Below are positions 28,665 through 38,109 of a stretch of 64,000 bases of DNA, piece after piece. The notes under the pieces are model-generated. The model was not told the origin of the DNA and ran no database searches. It worked only from the letters and a program-made list of their open reading frames with translations. The DNA lies in contig NZ_BMED01000002.1 in assembly GCF_014636315.1 (NCBI RefSeq), positions 372,001 through 436,000 on the forward strand. Direction: 5' to 3'. How positions within the stretch are numbered: the stretch's first letter is position 1; each line of letters starts with the position of its first letter. The DNA comes from Parundibacterium terreum. Lineage in GTDB: Bacteria; Pseudomonadota; Gammaproteobacteria; Burkholderiales; Burkholderiaceae_D. The position numbers were made by a program, and so were the translations under genes.

Positions 28665-30356
28665 ATGAGCCAAGATACATTATTAAAAGTAGAAAACCTG
28701 CGCGTCAGCTTCCGTGTCAACAAAAAAGAAAGCGTAGAGACCGTCAAGGGCATTTCCTTTGATATCCCGCGCGACTCCACGGTAGCGCTGGTCGGAGAAT
28801 CCGGTAGCGGCAAGTCGGTCAGCTCGCTCGCCATCATGGGTTTGCTGCCGCCTGATACGTCCAGCATAGACCCGGCCAGCAAGATACTGTTTGAGGGCCG
28901 CAGCCTGCTGGAGCTGAGCATCGAGCAAAGGCGCGACCTGTGCGGCAAGGAAATCTCAATGATTTTCCAGGAACCGATGACCTCGCTGAATCCGGTATTT
29001 ACCGTAGGCTTCCAGATCGGTGAAGTATTGCGCCTGCATATGGGCATGGACGCCAAACAGGCGCGCAAGCGTTCGATTGAGCTGCTGGGAGAAGTGGGCA
29101 TCCCCGATCCGTCTACCAAGATCGATGCCTTCCCGAGCCAGATGTCAGGCGGCCAGCAGCAGCGTGTGATGATTGCAATGGCGATTGCCTGCGAACCCAA
29201 GCTGCTGATTGCCGATGAGCCGACTACCGCGCTAGACGTCACGATACAGAAACAGATCATCGACCTGATCGAAGCACTACGCAAGCGCCACAAGATGTCA
29301 GTGCTGTTCATCACGCATGACCTGGCACTGGTCGGTGAAATTGCCGACCACGTCATCGTGATGCGCAATGGCGAAGTGCGGGAAGCCGGCGACGTCAGGC
29401 AAATATTTGAGCAGCCGAAAGACACATATACCCAGGCCCTGCTGCATTGCCGCCCTTCGCTGGACTCCCGCCCATGGCGGCTGCCGGTGATCAGCGACTT
29501 CATGAATAACAACGGCGCGCTGCTTGAGCAAAAAGAAAGGCCGCGCGGCCTGACAGGCTCGGAAGACATCGTGCTGGAAGTACGCAATCTCGGCAAGAGC
29601 TTCTATAGCCGCGAAGGCTTCTTCGGCAAGAAGGAATTTCGCGCAGTGGAAGATGTGTCGTTCAAGCTGGCCCGCGGCAAGACGCTGGGTGTTGTAGGAG
29701 AATCCGGCTCGGGCAAGACCACCGTCGGCCTGACCTTGATGCGTCTGCATCAGGCGACGTCCGGCCAGGCTATCTTTGAAGGCAAGGACATCCTGTCCAT
29801 GTCCAACAAGGAATTCCTGCAATACAAGCGCCGTATCCAGATCATTTTCCAGAATCCCTATGCATCGCTGAACCCGCGCTTTACCGTCGGCCAGATCCTG
29901 ATGGAACCGATGCTGATACATGGCATAGGCGCCAATGACGGCGAGCGCTCGAAGATGGCCTATCAGCTATTGGAAAAAGTCGGCTTGCCCACCGCTGCCT
30001 TCCATCGCTATCCGCATGAATTTTCCGGCGGCCAGCGCCAGCGTATCGCCATTGCGCGCTGTCTGACGATGAAGCCGGAAGTGCTGGTTTGCGATGAATC
30101 GGTGTCGGCTCTGGATGTATCGGTGCAGGCGCAGGTGCTGAACCTGCTGCAGGATCTGCAGGAAGAATTTGGCTTGTCCTATATCTTCATCTCGCATGAC
30201 CTGGCAGTCGTCAAATACATTGCCGACCAGGTGATGGTGATGAACAAAGGCAAGGTGGTGGAATTGGCCAATTCGGATGATCTGTATCACAATCCGACGC
30301 AGCCCTATACCAAAACCCTGCTGAATGCGATCCCCCGCGGTTTGCACAGCCACTAA
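28665..30356 (+). CDS. yejF: YejF-like ABC transporter ATP-binding protein with two nucleotide-binding domains
   Basis: A 563-residue fused ATPase. Domain 1 has Walker A GESGSGKSVSS, signature QMSGGQQQRVMIA and Walker B LLIADEPTTALD. Domain 2 has Walker A GESGSGKTTVG, signature EFSGGQRQRIAIA and VLVCDESVSALD. One protein supplies both ATP sites for the permease pair, as in E. coli YejF. It is followed 10 bases after the stop by a terminator, which closes the transporter operon. Confidence 0.95.
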   Translation: MSQDTLLKVENLRVSFRVNKKESVETVKGISFDIPRDSTVALVGESGSGKSVSSLAIMGLLPPDTSSIDPASKILFEGRSLLELSIEQRRDLCGKEISMIFQEPMTSLNPVFTVGFQIGEVLRLHMGMDAKQARKRSIELLGEVGIPDPSTKIDAFPSQMSGGQQQRVMIAMAIACEPKLLIADEPTTALDVTIQKQIIDLIEALRKRHKMSVLFITHDLALVGEIADHVIVMRNGEVREAGDVRQIFEQPKDTYTQALLHCRPSLDSRPWRLPVISDFMNNNGALLEQKERPRGLTGSEDIVLEVRNLGKSFYSREGFFGKKEFRAVEDVSFKLARGKTLGVVGESGSGKTTVGLTLMRLHQATSGQAIFEGKDILSMSNKEFLQYKRRIQIIFQNPYASLNPRFTVGQILMEPMLIHGIGANDGERSKMAYQLLEKVGLPTAAFHRYPHEFSGGQRQRIAIARCLTMKPEVLVCDESVSALDVSVQAQVLNLLQDLQEEFGLSYIFISHDLAVVKYIADQVMVMNKGKVVELANSDDLYHNPTQPYTKTLLNAIPRGLHSH

Positions 30357-30365
30357 AGAAAATAG

Positions 30366-30397
30366 CCGCAGCAAGGAAATCCTTCTGCGGTTTTTTT
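30366..30397 (+). terminator. Terminator after yejF
   Basis: The stem CCGCA-G-CAAGGA / TCCTT-C-TGCGG is followed by seven T (30391-30397). It argues against a tldD start upstream of it. Confidence 0.82.
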
Positions 30398-30507
30398 GTT
30401 TTCCGTATCTAGTTTCACATGCGCTGTGCCGGTTAGGCGCCAGAGAAACTGTTAAGCAACGCATAGAAACAGGCAGCCATGCCGCTACTTCAGAAAAGGT
30501 GCAGACC

Positions 30508-31938
30508 TTGGACAAAATAAGAGCTCTATTCAAACAACTGGCGCCAGCAGTGGATTTTTGTTCGCTGCGGGTAGTCGATGAAACCAGCGAACAACTGCGC
30601 GTGCGCCAGGACGTATTGCAACCGCTGTCCACCTCACGCAATCGCGGCGCAATGGTGACTGTGATCGACAACGGAGGATACGGCTATGCAGCAACCAGCG
30701 ATCTCACGCTGGGCGGCTTGCAGGAAGCCATACGCCGCGCGCAGCATTGGGCACAGACAAGTGCGGGACGCTCCATAATCGACTACAGCAGCGTTCCACA
30801 AACAGATGCTAAAGGCAGCTACTCCGGCCCCGGCTTTGACGACTGGTCGCGCAAGGACCTGATTGCCCTGCTGATGCAGGAATCGCGCGACTGCAAGCTC
30901 GACGGGCGCATCGTGGACTGGTATGCGTCGATAGGCAAGACACACTCCGAACAACTCTACCTGAGCACCGCCGGTGCAGACATCCAGCAGGAGTTTCATT
31001 ACATCATTCCCAATATGGCTGCAACAGCCAATCAGGGAGTTGATACGCAAACCCGCAGCCTGGGCGGCCAGTACAACGGTTTTTGCCGTCAGGGCGGCAT
31101 GGAAGTGCTGCAACAAGCCGGCTTCCATGGCGCGGGGAAACGTATCGCGCACGAGGCGCTGGCACTGCTGGCGGCGCCGGATTGTCCTAACGGAAAAATG
31201 GATTTATTGCTGATGCCGGAACAGATGATGCTGCAGATCCACGAATCGATAGGACATCCTATCGAACTGGATCGCATACTCGGCGACGAGCGCAACTTTG
31301 CAGGCACCAGCTTTGTCACGCTGGATATGTTCGGCCATTTCAAATATGGCTCAGACTTGCTGAACGTCAGCTACGACCCCAGCCGCGCGGAACAATTTGC
31401 CAGCTACCAATGGGACGATGAAGGGCAAGCGGCAGCCAAGACCTATGTCATCCGTCATGGCGTGCTGGAGCGCCCTCTGGGCGGCCATGTTTCCCAGGCG
31501 CGGGCCGGGGTGGCAGGTGTTGCCAATTCCCGCGCCTGCGACTGGAATCGCCCTCCTATAGACCGCATGGCCAACCTGAACATAGAGCCGGGAGCGACAT
31601 CGCTGGCAGACATGATAGCCTCGGTCGAATACGGAGTCTTGATGGACACCAATCTATCCTGGTCCATTGATGACTCGCGCAATAAATTCCAGTTCGGCTG
31701 TGAGTTCGGTCAACTGATCAAGGATGGCGAATTGCAAGGGCTGGTCAAAAACCCCAATTATCGCGGCATCTCGGAAAGTTTCTGGCGTTCATTGAAAGCG
31801 GTAGGCGACGAGGCCAGCTTTGCCGTAATGGGAACACCGTTTTGCGGCAAGGGCGAGCCGTCGCAAGTGATACGCGTGGGCCACGCGTCGCCTCCCTGCC
31901 TGTTCAATCAAGTTGAAGTATTCGGAGGCCAAGCCTAA
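30508..31938 (+). CDS. tldD: TldD-family metalloprotease
   Basis: A 476-residue protein of the TldD/PmbA family, close to the 481 residues of E. coli TldD. The zinc motif HESIGH (His245, His250) matches the HExxxH pattern of TldD. The C-terminal FCGKGEPS with Cys matches the conserved cysteine ligand region. TldD forms a heterodimer with TldE/PmbA and degrades unfolded or modified peptides. The start chosen is a TTG with AAAGG 8 bases upstream; an in-frame ATG at 30325 lies inside yejF and before its terminator and is unlikely. It stands beside the peptide transporter and overlaps the TldE-like gene. Confidence 0.88.
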   Translation: MDKIRALFKQLAPAVDFCSLRVVDETSEQLRVRQDVLQPLSTSRNRGAMVTVIDNGGYGYAATSDLTLGGLQEAIRRAQHWAQTSAGRSIIDYSSVPQTDAKGSYSGPGFDDWSRKDLIALLMQESRDCKLDGRIVDWYASIGKTHSEQLYLSTAGADIQQEFHYIIPNMAATANQGVDTQTRSLGGQYNGFCRQGGMEVLQQAGFHGAGKRIAHEALALLAAPDCPNGKMDLLLMPEQMMLQIHESIGHPIELDRILGDERNFAGTSFVTLDMFGHFKYGSDLLNVSYDPSRAEQFASYQWDDEGQAAAKTYVIRHGVLERPLGGHVSQARAGVAGVANSRACDWNRPPIDRMANLNIEPGATSLADMIASVEYGVLMDTNLSWSIDDSRNKFQFGCEFGQLIKDGELQGLVKNPNYRGISESFWRSLKAVGDEASFAVMGTPFCGKGEPSQVIRVGHASPPCLFNQVEVFGGQA

Positions 31939-33260
31939 TGCAAGATTTTTTCCACAAGATTGCCGCCACCGTCGAATCACTGCTGCAGGCTGGCGAACAA
32001 AGCACTTGCTGGTTTTCTGCAGAGTCCACCGACTTTGTCAGATTTAACCGCAGCGCCATACGGCAGCCCGGCCACGTCATACAAAGGCTGCTGACTATCA
32101 CGCTGATCCAGGGCGCCCGCCACGCAAATACCAGTCTTACCCTGTCCGGCCAATTGGACGAAGACCAGGCTATGCTGGCCGATGCAATTGCGCAATTGCG
32201 GCTGCAATTGCCGGATCTCCCGGAAGATCCGTATCTGCTGATTGCGACGGACGTACAAGACACGACGCAACTGCTGCCTTCGAATACGGTTTCAACCGAC
32301 AGCATTGTGGACCAGATACTCGCCGCAGCACAGGGCTACGATATGGTCGGCATCCTGATATCGGGCTCGCTGTATCGCGGCTTTGCCAATTCCTTGGGGC
32401 AGCGCAACTGGTATGAAGTCGCCAATTTCAATTTTGACTGGAGCCTGTTCCATGCAGCAGACAAGGCGGTCAAATCCGGCTATGCGGGCTTTGAATGGGA
32501 TGGCCGGGCTTTTTCAGGCAAGTTTGCCGACGCTGTTCAAAGATTGAGCTTGCTGGCGATCCCGCCTGTGACCATACCACCGGGAAATTACCGTGCCTAC
32601 CTGGCACCGGCCGCGCTGAACGAATTGATAGGCATGCTGAACTGGGGCGGCGTAGCCGAGAAATCCTTGCGTACCCATCAAAGCCCTTTGCGGCGCATGC
32701 GTACTGGCGATGCGGTGCTGCATCCATCGATCAAACTGAGCGAGGACAGCCGTACGGGACTGGCGCCGGGTTTCCAGGCCAAAGGTTTTATCAAGCCCCC
32801 GATTGAGCCGCTGATACAGGATGGCAAGCTGGTCGGCAGCATGATCTCTCCGCGCACGGCGAAAGAATATGGACTCGTGAGCAACGGTGCCGACGACGAT
32901 GAAACCGCCAACGCCATGGTAATGCAGCCTGGTTCGCTGTCCATGGACCAGGTGCTGGCTGAACTGGGTACCGGCATCTTCATCAGCAACCTGTGGTACC
33001 TGAATTTTTCTGACCGCGCCAATTGCCGCATCACCGGCATGACCCGCTTTGCGACGTTCTGGGTTGAGGATGGAAAAATCAAGGCACCGCTGAATGTGAT
33101 GCGTTTTGACGATTCCTTGTTCCGCATACTCGGTGACAAGCTGCTGGCATTGACGCAAGAGACTGAAGTCATCATGGATGACCGCTCCTACGGAGAGCGG
33201 CATACCGGTGGCACCATCGTACCGGGAGCCTTGCTCGGCGAAATGAGTTTCGTGTTGTGA
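31938..33260 (+). CDS. TldE/PmbA-like protein, partner of TldD
   Basis: A 440-residue TldD/PmbA-family protein without HExxxH, like the non-catalytic TldE subunit (450 residues in E. coli). N-terminal recognisable parts include VRFNRSAIRQPGHVIQRL. C-terminal ones include GELGTGIFISNLWYLNFSDR-like and DDRSYGERHTGGTIVPGALL. Its ATG overlaps the tldD stop (TAATG), which implies coupled translation at a fixed ratio, fitting a heterodimer. It is divergent enough from classical PmbA that it may belong to a separate TldE-like branch. Confidence 0.82.
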   Translation: MQDFFHKIAATVESLLQAGEQSTCWFSAESTDFVRFNRSAIRQPGHVIQRLLTITLIQGARHANTSLTLSGQLDEDQAMLADAIAQLRLQLPDLPEDPYLLIATDVQDTTQLLPSNTVSTDSIVDQILAAAQGYDMVGILISGSLYRGFANSLGQRNWYEVANFNFDWSLFHAADKAVKSGYAGFEWDGRAFSGKFADAVQRLSLLAIPPVTIPPGNYRAYLAPAALNELIGMLNWGGVAEKSLRTHQSPLRRMRTGDAVLHPSIKLSEDSRTGLAPGFQAKGFIKPPIEPLIQDGKLVGSMISPRTAKEYGLVSNGADDDETANAMVMQPGSLSMDQVLAELGTGIFISNLWYLNFSDRANCRITGMTRFATFWVEDGKIKAPLNVMRFDDSLFRILGDKLLALTQETEVIMDDRSYGERHTGGTIVPGALLGEMSFVL

Positions 33261-33426
33261 GAAAGGCTACAATATTGAAGCTTGTCGCAAGCACGCTTAG
33301 CAACTACAATTCCGACCTGTCGATTAGTCGAATAAAAGCTCTAGATATCTATCTACGGTTCGGCAACAACATATAAAAACCTTACCGCAGCCTGCTCCCG
33401 GGACTGCGGTAATACCAGGAGTTAAC

Positions 33427-34209
33427 ATGGCATTTCTGCAAGGCAAAAAAATTCTGATTACCGGTCTGCTGTCCAACCGCTCCATCGCTTATGGCATTGC
33501 CAAAGCCTGCCACCGTGAAGGTGCAGAGCTGGCCTTTACTTATCAGGGCGAACGCTTCAAGGACAGGATCACCGAATTTGCCAAGGAATTCGGCAGCGAG
33601 CTGGTATTTGATTGCGACGTCAGCAGCGACGAACAGATCAATGCCGTGTTCTCCGATCTGGCCAAATCCTGGGATGGACTGGATGGCCTGGTACATGCAA
33701 TCGGTTTTGCACCGCGCGAAGCCATTGCAGGCGATTTCCTGGATGGTTTGTCACGCGAGTCCTTCCGCATTGCGCATGATATTTCTTCATACAGTTTCCC
33801 GGCTTTGGCCAAGGCAGCCTTGCCTATGCTGCGCCAGGATGCTGCCCTGCTGACCCTGAGCTACCTGGGTGCGCTGCGCGCCACGCCTAACTACAATACG
33901 ATGGGCCTTGCCAAGGCTTCGCTGGAAGCCAGCGTGCGTTATCTGGCGGAATCGCTGGGCAAGCGCGGCATACGCGTCAATGGCATTTCTGCCGGCCCTA
34001 TCAAGACTCTGGCAGCCAGCGGCATCAAGGACTTTGGCAAGATTCTGAGTGTGGTTGCAGCGACCGCGCCTCTGCGCCGCAATGTAACGATCGATGATGT
34101 AGGCAATGCGTCGGCGTTCCTGTTGTCGCCACTAGCTGGCGGCATCACCGGCGAAATCACTTACGTAGATGGCGGCTACTCGCACGCCATGGGCCTGACC
34201 GACGAATAA
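33427..34209 (+). CDS. fabI: Enoyl-[acyl-carrier-protein] reductase (NADH) FabI
   Basis: A 260-residue short-chain dehydrogenase-like enzyme that reduces enoyl-ACP in fatty-acid elongation. The typical FabI start is [20 protein letters not shown], and the catalytic region [19 protein letters not shown] holds the Tyr-x6-Lys pair. [18 protein letters not shown] is also diagnostic. CAGGAGTTAAC is a strong ribosome site. A hairpin CCGCAG/CTGCGG lies in the 5' leader (33385-33409). This is the usual triclosan target class. Confidence 0.97.
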   Translation: MAFLQGKKILITGLLSNRSIAYGIAKACHREGAELAFTYQGERFKDRITEFAKEFGSELVFDCDVSSDEQINAVFSDLAKSWDGLDGLVHAIGFAPREAIAGDFLDGLSRESFRIAHDISSYSFPALAKAALPMLRQDAALLTLSYLGALRATPNYNTMGLAKASLEASVRYLAESLGKRGIRVNGISAGPIKTLAASGIKDFGKILSVVAATAPLRRNVTIDDVGNASAFLLSPLAGGITGEITYVDGGYSHAMGLTDE

Positions 34210-34228
34210 GCACGGCCAAGGCAAACTC

Positions 34229-34251
34229 CCCTCGCCCGTTCGCGGCGAGGG
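34229..34251 (+). terminator. Possible terminator hairpin after fabI
   Basis: CCCTCGCC/GGCGAGGG forms an 8-bp stem with a 7-base loop, 20 bases after the stop. The T run after it is interrupted, so it is weak. Confidence 0.4.
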
Positions 34252-34323
34252 AACTCTTCCCCGCTCTTCCGATTTTTCTTGCTTGCGCGGCCAAAGCCGC
34301 TATCGCAAAGTCTTCTACAGCAA

Positions 34324-34671
34324 TTATTTGGCAATCATGTTGAGCAGCGCATCCAGATCGCCCTGAGCAGTCTCCAGCGCTACTTTTTCTATTGCGCGGT
34401 AGCGGGTAATAATTTCCTGTGCCGTTGGCGTCAATGCTGCGCCGCCTCCCTTGCTGCCCCCGCTCTTGGCCTCGATTACCGGCAGTTTTAAACCGCGATT
34501 CATTTCATCGGTAAGCAGCCACGCGCGCCGGTAAGACATCTCCAGCGCGCGGGCAGCCGCAGAAATGGAACCGGTTGCGGCAATTGCTTCCAGCAAGGCA
34601 ATTTTTCCTGGCCCTATGATAATCTCGTCGCCGCGGCGTATGCGTAAACGGAATTGGATTTCAGTTTTCAA
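34324..34671 (-). CDS. ModE-type winged helix-turn-helix protein (N-terminal domain only)
   Basis: A 115-residue protein matching the ModE N-terminal DNA-binding domain: GPGKIALLEAIAATGSISAAARALEMSYRRAWLLTDEMN, then GGSKGGGAALT. The C-terminal molybdate-binding (MOP) domains of full ModE are absent, so ligand sensing, if any, is different. Such single-domain versions are common and are annotated as LysR-like or ModE-like regulators. No molybdate transporter gene is next to it, so the target is unknown. Confidence 0.85.
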   Translation of the reverse strand: MKTEIQFRLRIRRGDEIIIGPGKIALLEAIAATGSISAAARALEMSYRRAWLLTDEMNRGLKLPVIEAKSGGSKGGGAALTPTAQEIITRYRAIEKVALETAQGDLDALLNMIAK

Positions 34672-35231
34672 ATGAAGGATCGATCAGCTTGGTTTATTTT
34701 AAAGATGTCGGCACAGCATCATTGTATGCCAGCAGCAGGCAATTGCGCATGCGATGAAACTGCTCTACAAGAAAGAACCATTTAAAGCGTTCACCCCGAC
34801 ATTCGCCGCGCGAAGGATATGCGAAGCTTGATATATTGTAAGAGGCGTGCTTTTTCCCCAGAAATACTGTATCATTCTGTTTGTGCACTGCAATATTACT
34901 TATACAACATTGTATAAAGTACTATTTCTGGTGTTTTTGTAGCACCGCAAGCCTTATGCGCATCCAGTGAGTAGTATAGATGCAGCAATGTAAAAGCCCT
35001 CCCGCCTTGTATGTCTTGTTTCAATTCTAGACATCGTCCCGGCGCAAAGCTTTTGTGCCGAAATTTCATCGTATTCCGTTTGGTATTCTTTGAGTCATTT
35101 CGTTTGGTTGGCGTTGCTTTTTTGCGCGCTCATGCAATTGCATGACGTAATTTTAACGATAAAGTGATTCAGAATACCGGTTCAGCCATAGGCTGAGCCT
35201 GGATTTTTGCAGCCACTCAAGAAAGAAATAA
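34672..35231. other. 560-base intergenic region, long leader of the helicase gene
   Basis: No supported gene: a 64-codon minus frame at 34694-34888 has no ribosome site. Visible signals are the palindrome at 34900-34917, an imperfect hairpin at 35040-35060 (CGGCGCAAAG/CTTTTGTGCCG) and a perfect 16-bp palindrome TCATGCAATTGCATGA at 35130-35145. A long structured leader is common for cold-induced RNA helicase genes. Confidence 0.5.
34900..34917. promoter_or_regulatory. Operator-like palindrome TTATACAA-CA-TTGTATAA
   Basis: Perfect 8-bp arms with a 2-base centre in the divergent region between the ModE-like gene and the helicase gene. It resembles a dimeric repressor site. Which protein binds it is unknown. 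Confidence 0.45.
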
Positions 35232-36686
35232 ATGACTTTTGAAGCATTAGGCCTACACACGTCCATCATCCGCGCATTGTCCGACGCAGGTTATACAAAA
35301 CCTACCGGCGTGCAAGAGCAGGCTGTTCCAGCCGCTATCGGTGGTCGCGACCTATTGGTATCTTCGCAAACAGGCTCCGGCAAGACAGCCGCTTTCATGC
35401 TGCCTGCATTGCATAAATTTGCTACTGCTGCAGACGTGATGGATACATCCGCTGCCGGCAAAACACCTAATCAGGAACGCCAGGCTGCTCGTGCTCGCGG
35501 CGACCGTCCACGTTTCCAAGCTGCAAAACCAAAAATGCTGGTGTTGACCCCAACCCGCGAACTGGCCCTGCAGGTAACAACGGCTACTGACAAATACAGC
35601 GCTTACACTCGCCGTATCAAGGCTGTGTCCATCCTGGGTGGCATGCCTTATCCAAAACAGATGCAATTGCTGTCCCGCAATCCGGAAATCCTGGTAGCGA
35701 CTCCAGGCCGTCTGATCGACCATATGGAATCCGGCAAGATCGATTTCTCCGAACTGGAAATCCTGGTACTGGACGAAGCCGACCGCATGCTGGACATGGG
35801 CTTTATCGACGACATCGAAAAGATTGTCGATGCAACCCCATCCACACGCCAGACCATGCTGTTCTCCGCAACACTGGACGGCGTAGTTGGCAACATGGCT
35901 CGCCGCATCACCAAAGATCCGATGATCATCCAGATCGCCGGTTCCGCCAGCAAGCACGAAAACATTACGCAAAAAGTCCACTTCGTGGATGACCTGTCCC
36001 ACAAAAACCGTATGCTGGATCACCTGCTGCGCGACGTTTCTGTTGACCAGGCTGTAGTGTTCACTGCAACCAAACGTGATGCAGACACCATTGCAGACCG
36101 CCTGAACATCGCCGGCTTTGCTGCCGCCGCTCTGCATGGCGACATGCACCAGGGCGCGCGTAACCGTACTCTCGACGCACTGCGCCGCGGCCAGGTTCGC
36201 GTACTGGTAGCAACCGACGTTGCTGCCCGCGGTATCGACGTACCGGCGATCACGCACGTGTTCAACTACGATCTGCCTAAGTTCCCTGAAGATTACGTTC
36301 ACCGTATCGGCCGTACCGGTCGTGCAGGCCGTAACGGCGTTGCGATCTCCCTGGTGAACCACGCTGAAGGCATCAACGTCAAACGTATCGAACGCTTCAC
36401 CAAGCAATTGATCCCTGTCGATGTCATCGAAGGTTTTGAACCTAAGAAAAGCGCAGCAGCACCACGCAGCGCAGCACGCAAACCAGGCGGCTGGAAACCG
36501 GGTGACAAGCGCACCGGCCCATCCGGCGGCAACCGTGACCATAAACCAGGCCAGCGTACTTTCAGCAAGCCGGGTTCAGGCACTACAGGTACCAGCTCCG
36601 GTCCTCGTAAAGAAGGCAGCGGCGGCTACAAAGGCACACGCTCCGGCGAAACAGGCAGCGCACGCCGTTCTTTCGGCGATCGGTAA
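35232..36686 (+). CDS. DEAD-box RNA helicase (RhlE-like)
   Basis: A 484-residue ATP-dependent RNA helicase. The Q motif start (FEALGLHTSIIRALSDAGYTKPTGVQ) is followed by motif I SSQTGSGKTAAF, PTRELALQ, motif II LDEADRMLDMGF, SAT and the C-terminal HRIGRTGRAGRNG. A hydrophilic insertion of about 35 residues lies between motifs I and Ia. The tail from about residue 395 is basic and rich in Gly, Lys, Arg and Ser, typical of RNA-binding extensions. Likely roles are ribosome assembly or RNA decay at low temperature. Assignment to RhlE versus DeaD-type is not firm. Confidence 0.93.
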   Translation: MTFEALGLHTSIIRALSDAGYTKPTGVQEQAVPAAIGGRDLLVSSQTGSGKTAAFMLPALHKFATAADVMDTSAAGKTPNQERQAARARGDRPRFQAAKPKMLVLTPTRELALQVTTATDKYSAYTRRIKAVSILGGMPYPKQMQLLSRNPEILVATPGRLIDHMESGKIDFSELEILVLDEADRMLDMGFIDDIEKIVDATPSTRQTMLFSATLDGVVGNMARRITKDPMIIQIAGSASKHENITQKVHFVDDLSHKNRMLDHLLRDVSVDQAVVFTATKRDADTIADRLNIAGFAAAALHGDMHQGARNRTLDALRRGQVRVLVATDVAARGIDVPAITHVFNYDLPKFPEDYVHRIGRTGRAGRNGVAISLVNHAEGINVKRIERFTKQLIPVDVIEGFEPKKSAAAPRSAARKPGGWKPGDKRTGPSGGNRDHKPGQRTFSKPGSGTTGTSSGPRKEGSGGYKGTRSGETGSARRSFGDR

Positions 36687-36743
36687 TCTGCGATCCCGGG
36701 TTGATGCCGCTCTATGGCCGGCATTAAATCAATAGCAGATAGT

Positions 36744-36775
36744 AAAAAGCGGCCGTGAAAACGGCCGCTTTTTTT
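36744..36775. terminator. Bidirectional terminator after the helicase gene
   Basis: AAAAAGCGGCCGT/ACGGCCGCTTTTT forms a long perfect stem with a GAAA-type loop, serving both converging genes. Confidence 0.92.
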
Positions 36776-36796
36776 ATTGGTCTGTGAATATGCCTG

Positions 36797-37993
36797 TCAA
36801 AGACGGCAGGTGCGAAAGCCCACAAAAATATCGAAAGCCTCAGGCAGCGCAAACTTTCTGTGCTTCAGCGAGCGCATGCGGGCCGGGGTGACGAACGATG
36901 CGCCACGTATGCTCTGATGCGTAGAAAAAGCAGGTTCGGAGTATTCGGTATACGCGTCGGCAGAAAAGCCCGGATAGGGTTCAAACGGCGTGCAAGTCCA
37001 CTCCCACAGATCTCCCCAGCGAAATGCCGCATGCCCGGAGTTGGCGGCAAACTCCCATTCCGACTCGGTAGGCAGGCGACGGTCGGCCCATACGCAATAA
37101 GCCTGTGCCTCGTACAGGCTGACGTGCCTGACCGGTTCATTCGCGATCAGCGACAAATGGCGGCCGAAGCGCTCGCAGCGCCACCAATGACCATCGCGCG
37201 ACCAGCCTTGCGGCGCGGAGCGCTCCTGCGCCATAAGCCACTGCCGGCCGGCATTGCTCCAGTATTGGGGCCGCTGATAACCGTTGTCGCTGATAAATTC
37301 CGCAAACAGCGCATTGCTGATCAAATTGGAATCCATCACAAAAGCGGGCACATATAAATCATGCTGCCATTTTTCATTATCAAAAACGAAGCCTTCATCC
37401 CTGGGACTGCCCATCTGCAGGGTACCGCCGGGGAAGCGTATCTCCCCTTGCGCCCAGGATGGGGTTGCATGGCGCTCCAGAGCAACCGGTGCGTGCAAAC
37501 CCAGCGTCTGCAACATGCCTACCCAGGACTCGCCCTGCATATCCAGGCAGGCGAGCACCAGGCGATAAGGATACAGGTCAGCGTCCTCATTGGAGGCGCG
37601 GCCCAGCCTGTCCTGAACGCGGTCCATTACTTCATTAAAATAGGTTTTCAGTTGCCCCGGCTTGGGCAGACCCAGCGACCAGCGCGACAATTGCGGCACC
37701 GTCATGGGATCGAACCAGTCGTCGCCCTTGGTCAGGATGGAAGTACGCATCGCAGAGCCTGGATGGCTGCTCTGGGCTTCGCGCAGGATATACCATTCTG
37801 CAAACCAGGCGAGGTGCCCCAAAGTCCATAATGGGGGACTAAACAGCTCATTCTTTTCCAAATTGGCAACATCGTCCATTCCCGCGGCTGCAAAGCAGTC
37901 AAACAAGGTCAGCGTATAATCATGGGCATTGCGCAAGGTCAGTCCCAGCTCACGGGCGGGGGCATTTCTGAATGAAGGCTTGGTCAGTATCAT
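36797..37993 (-). CDS. SUMF1/EgtB/PvdO-family protein, EgtB/SenA-like (candidate selenoneine synthase) with altered iron ligands
   Basis: A 398-residue two-domain protein: a DinB-like N-terminal domain (about 1-165) and an FGE-sulfatase C-terminal domain (about 185-398; GGTLQMGSPRDEGFVFDNEKW, PTESEWEFAA, RWGDLWEWTCTPF). This is the architecture of EgtB and of the selenoneine synthase SenA. EgtB-type enzymes bind iron with three His. The first (His60 in TLGHLAWF) is present, but the HxxxH pair is Cys149 and Gln153 (CLDMQGE). It is divergent from selD with 116 bases between starts, which suits a selenium role. The start at 37993 (ATG) is preferred to an upstream GTG. It may be a divergent or inactive homologue. 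Confidence 0.75.
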   Translation of the reverse strand: MILTKPSFRNAPARELGLTLRNAHDYTLTLFDCFAAAGMDDVANLEKNELFSPPLWTLGHLAWFAEWYILREAQSSHPGSAMRTSILTKGDDWFDPMTVPQLSRWSLGLPKPGQLKTYFNEVMDRVQDRLGRASNEDADLYPYRLVLACLDMQGESWVGMLQTLGLHAPVALERHATPSWAQGEIRFPGGTLQMGSPRDEGFVFDNEKWQHDLYVPAFVMDSNLISNALFAEFISDNGYQRPQYWSNAGRQWLMAQERSAPQGWSRDGHWWRCERFGRHLSLIANEPVRHVSLYEAQAYCVWADRRLPTESEWEFAANSGHAAFRWGDLWEWTCTPFEPYPGFSADAYTEYSEPAFSTHQSIRGASFVTPARMRSLKHRKFALPEAFDIFVGFRTCRL

Positions 37994-38109
37994 TGAATGA
38001 ATCAGGCTGAAAAAGGCTGGGCTGCAAAATCGCACAATAGCATGAAATCGCCGGCGTTTTAAGCGAAAGAAAACCCATCATTTTTGCTCCGGGCAGAACA
38101 CAACAAATT

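Noticed and set aside
28184..29596. 470-codon frame antisense to yejE/yejF
   Set aside because: Ser/Arg/Met-rich composition typical of an antisense shadow. The sense strand has intact transporter domains.
30325..30507. Upstream in-frame start of the TldD gene
   Set aside because: It would begin inside yejF and before its terminator. The added 61 residues have no TldD resemblance, and the TTG at 30508 has a good ribosome site.
34694..34888. 64-codon minus frame upstream of the ModE-like gene
   Set aside because: No ribosome site and no family resemblance.
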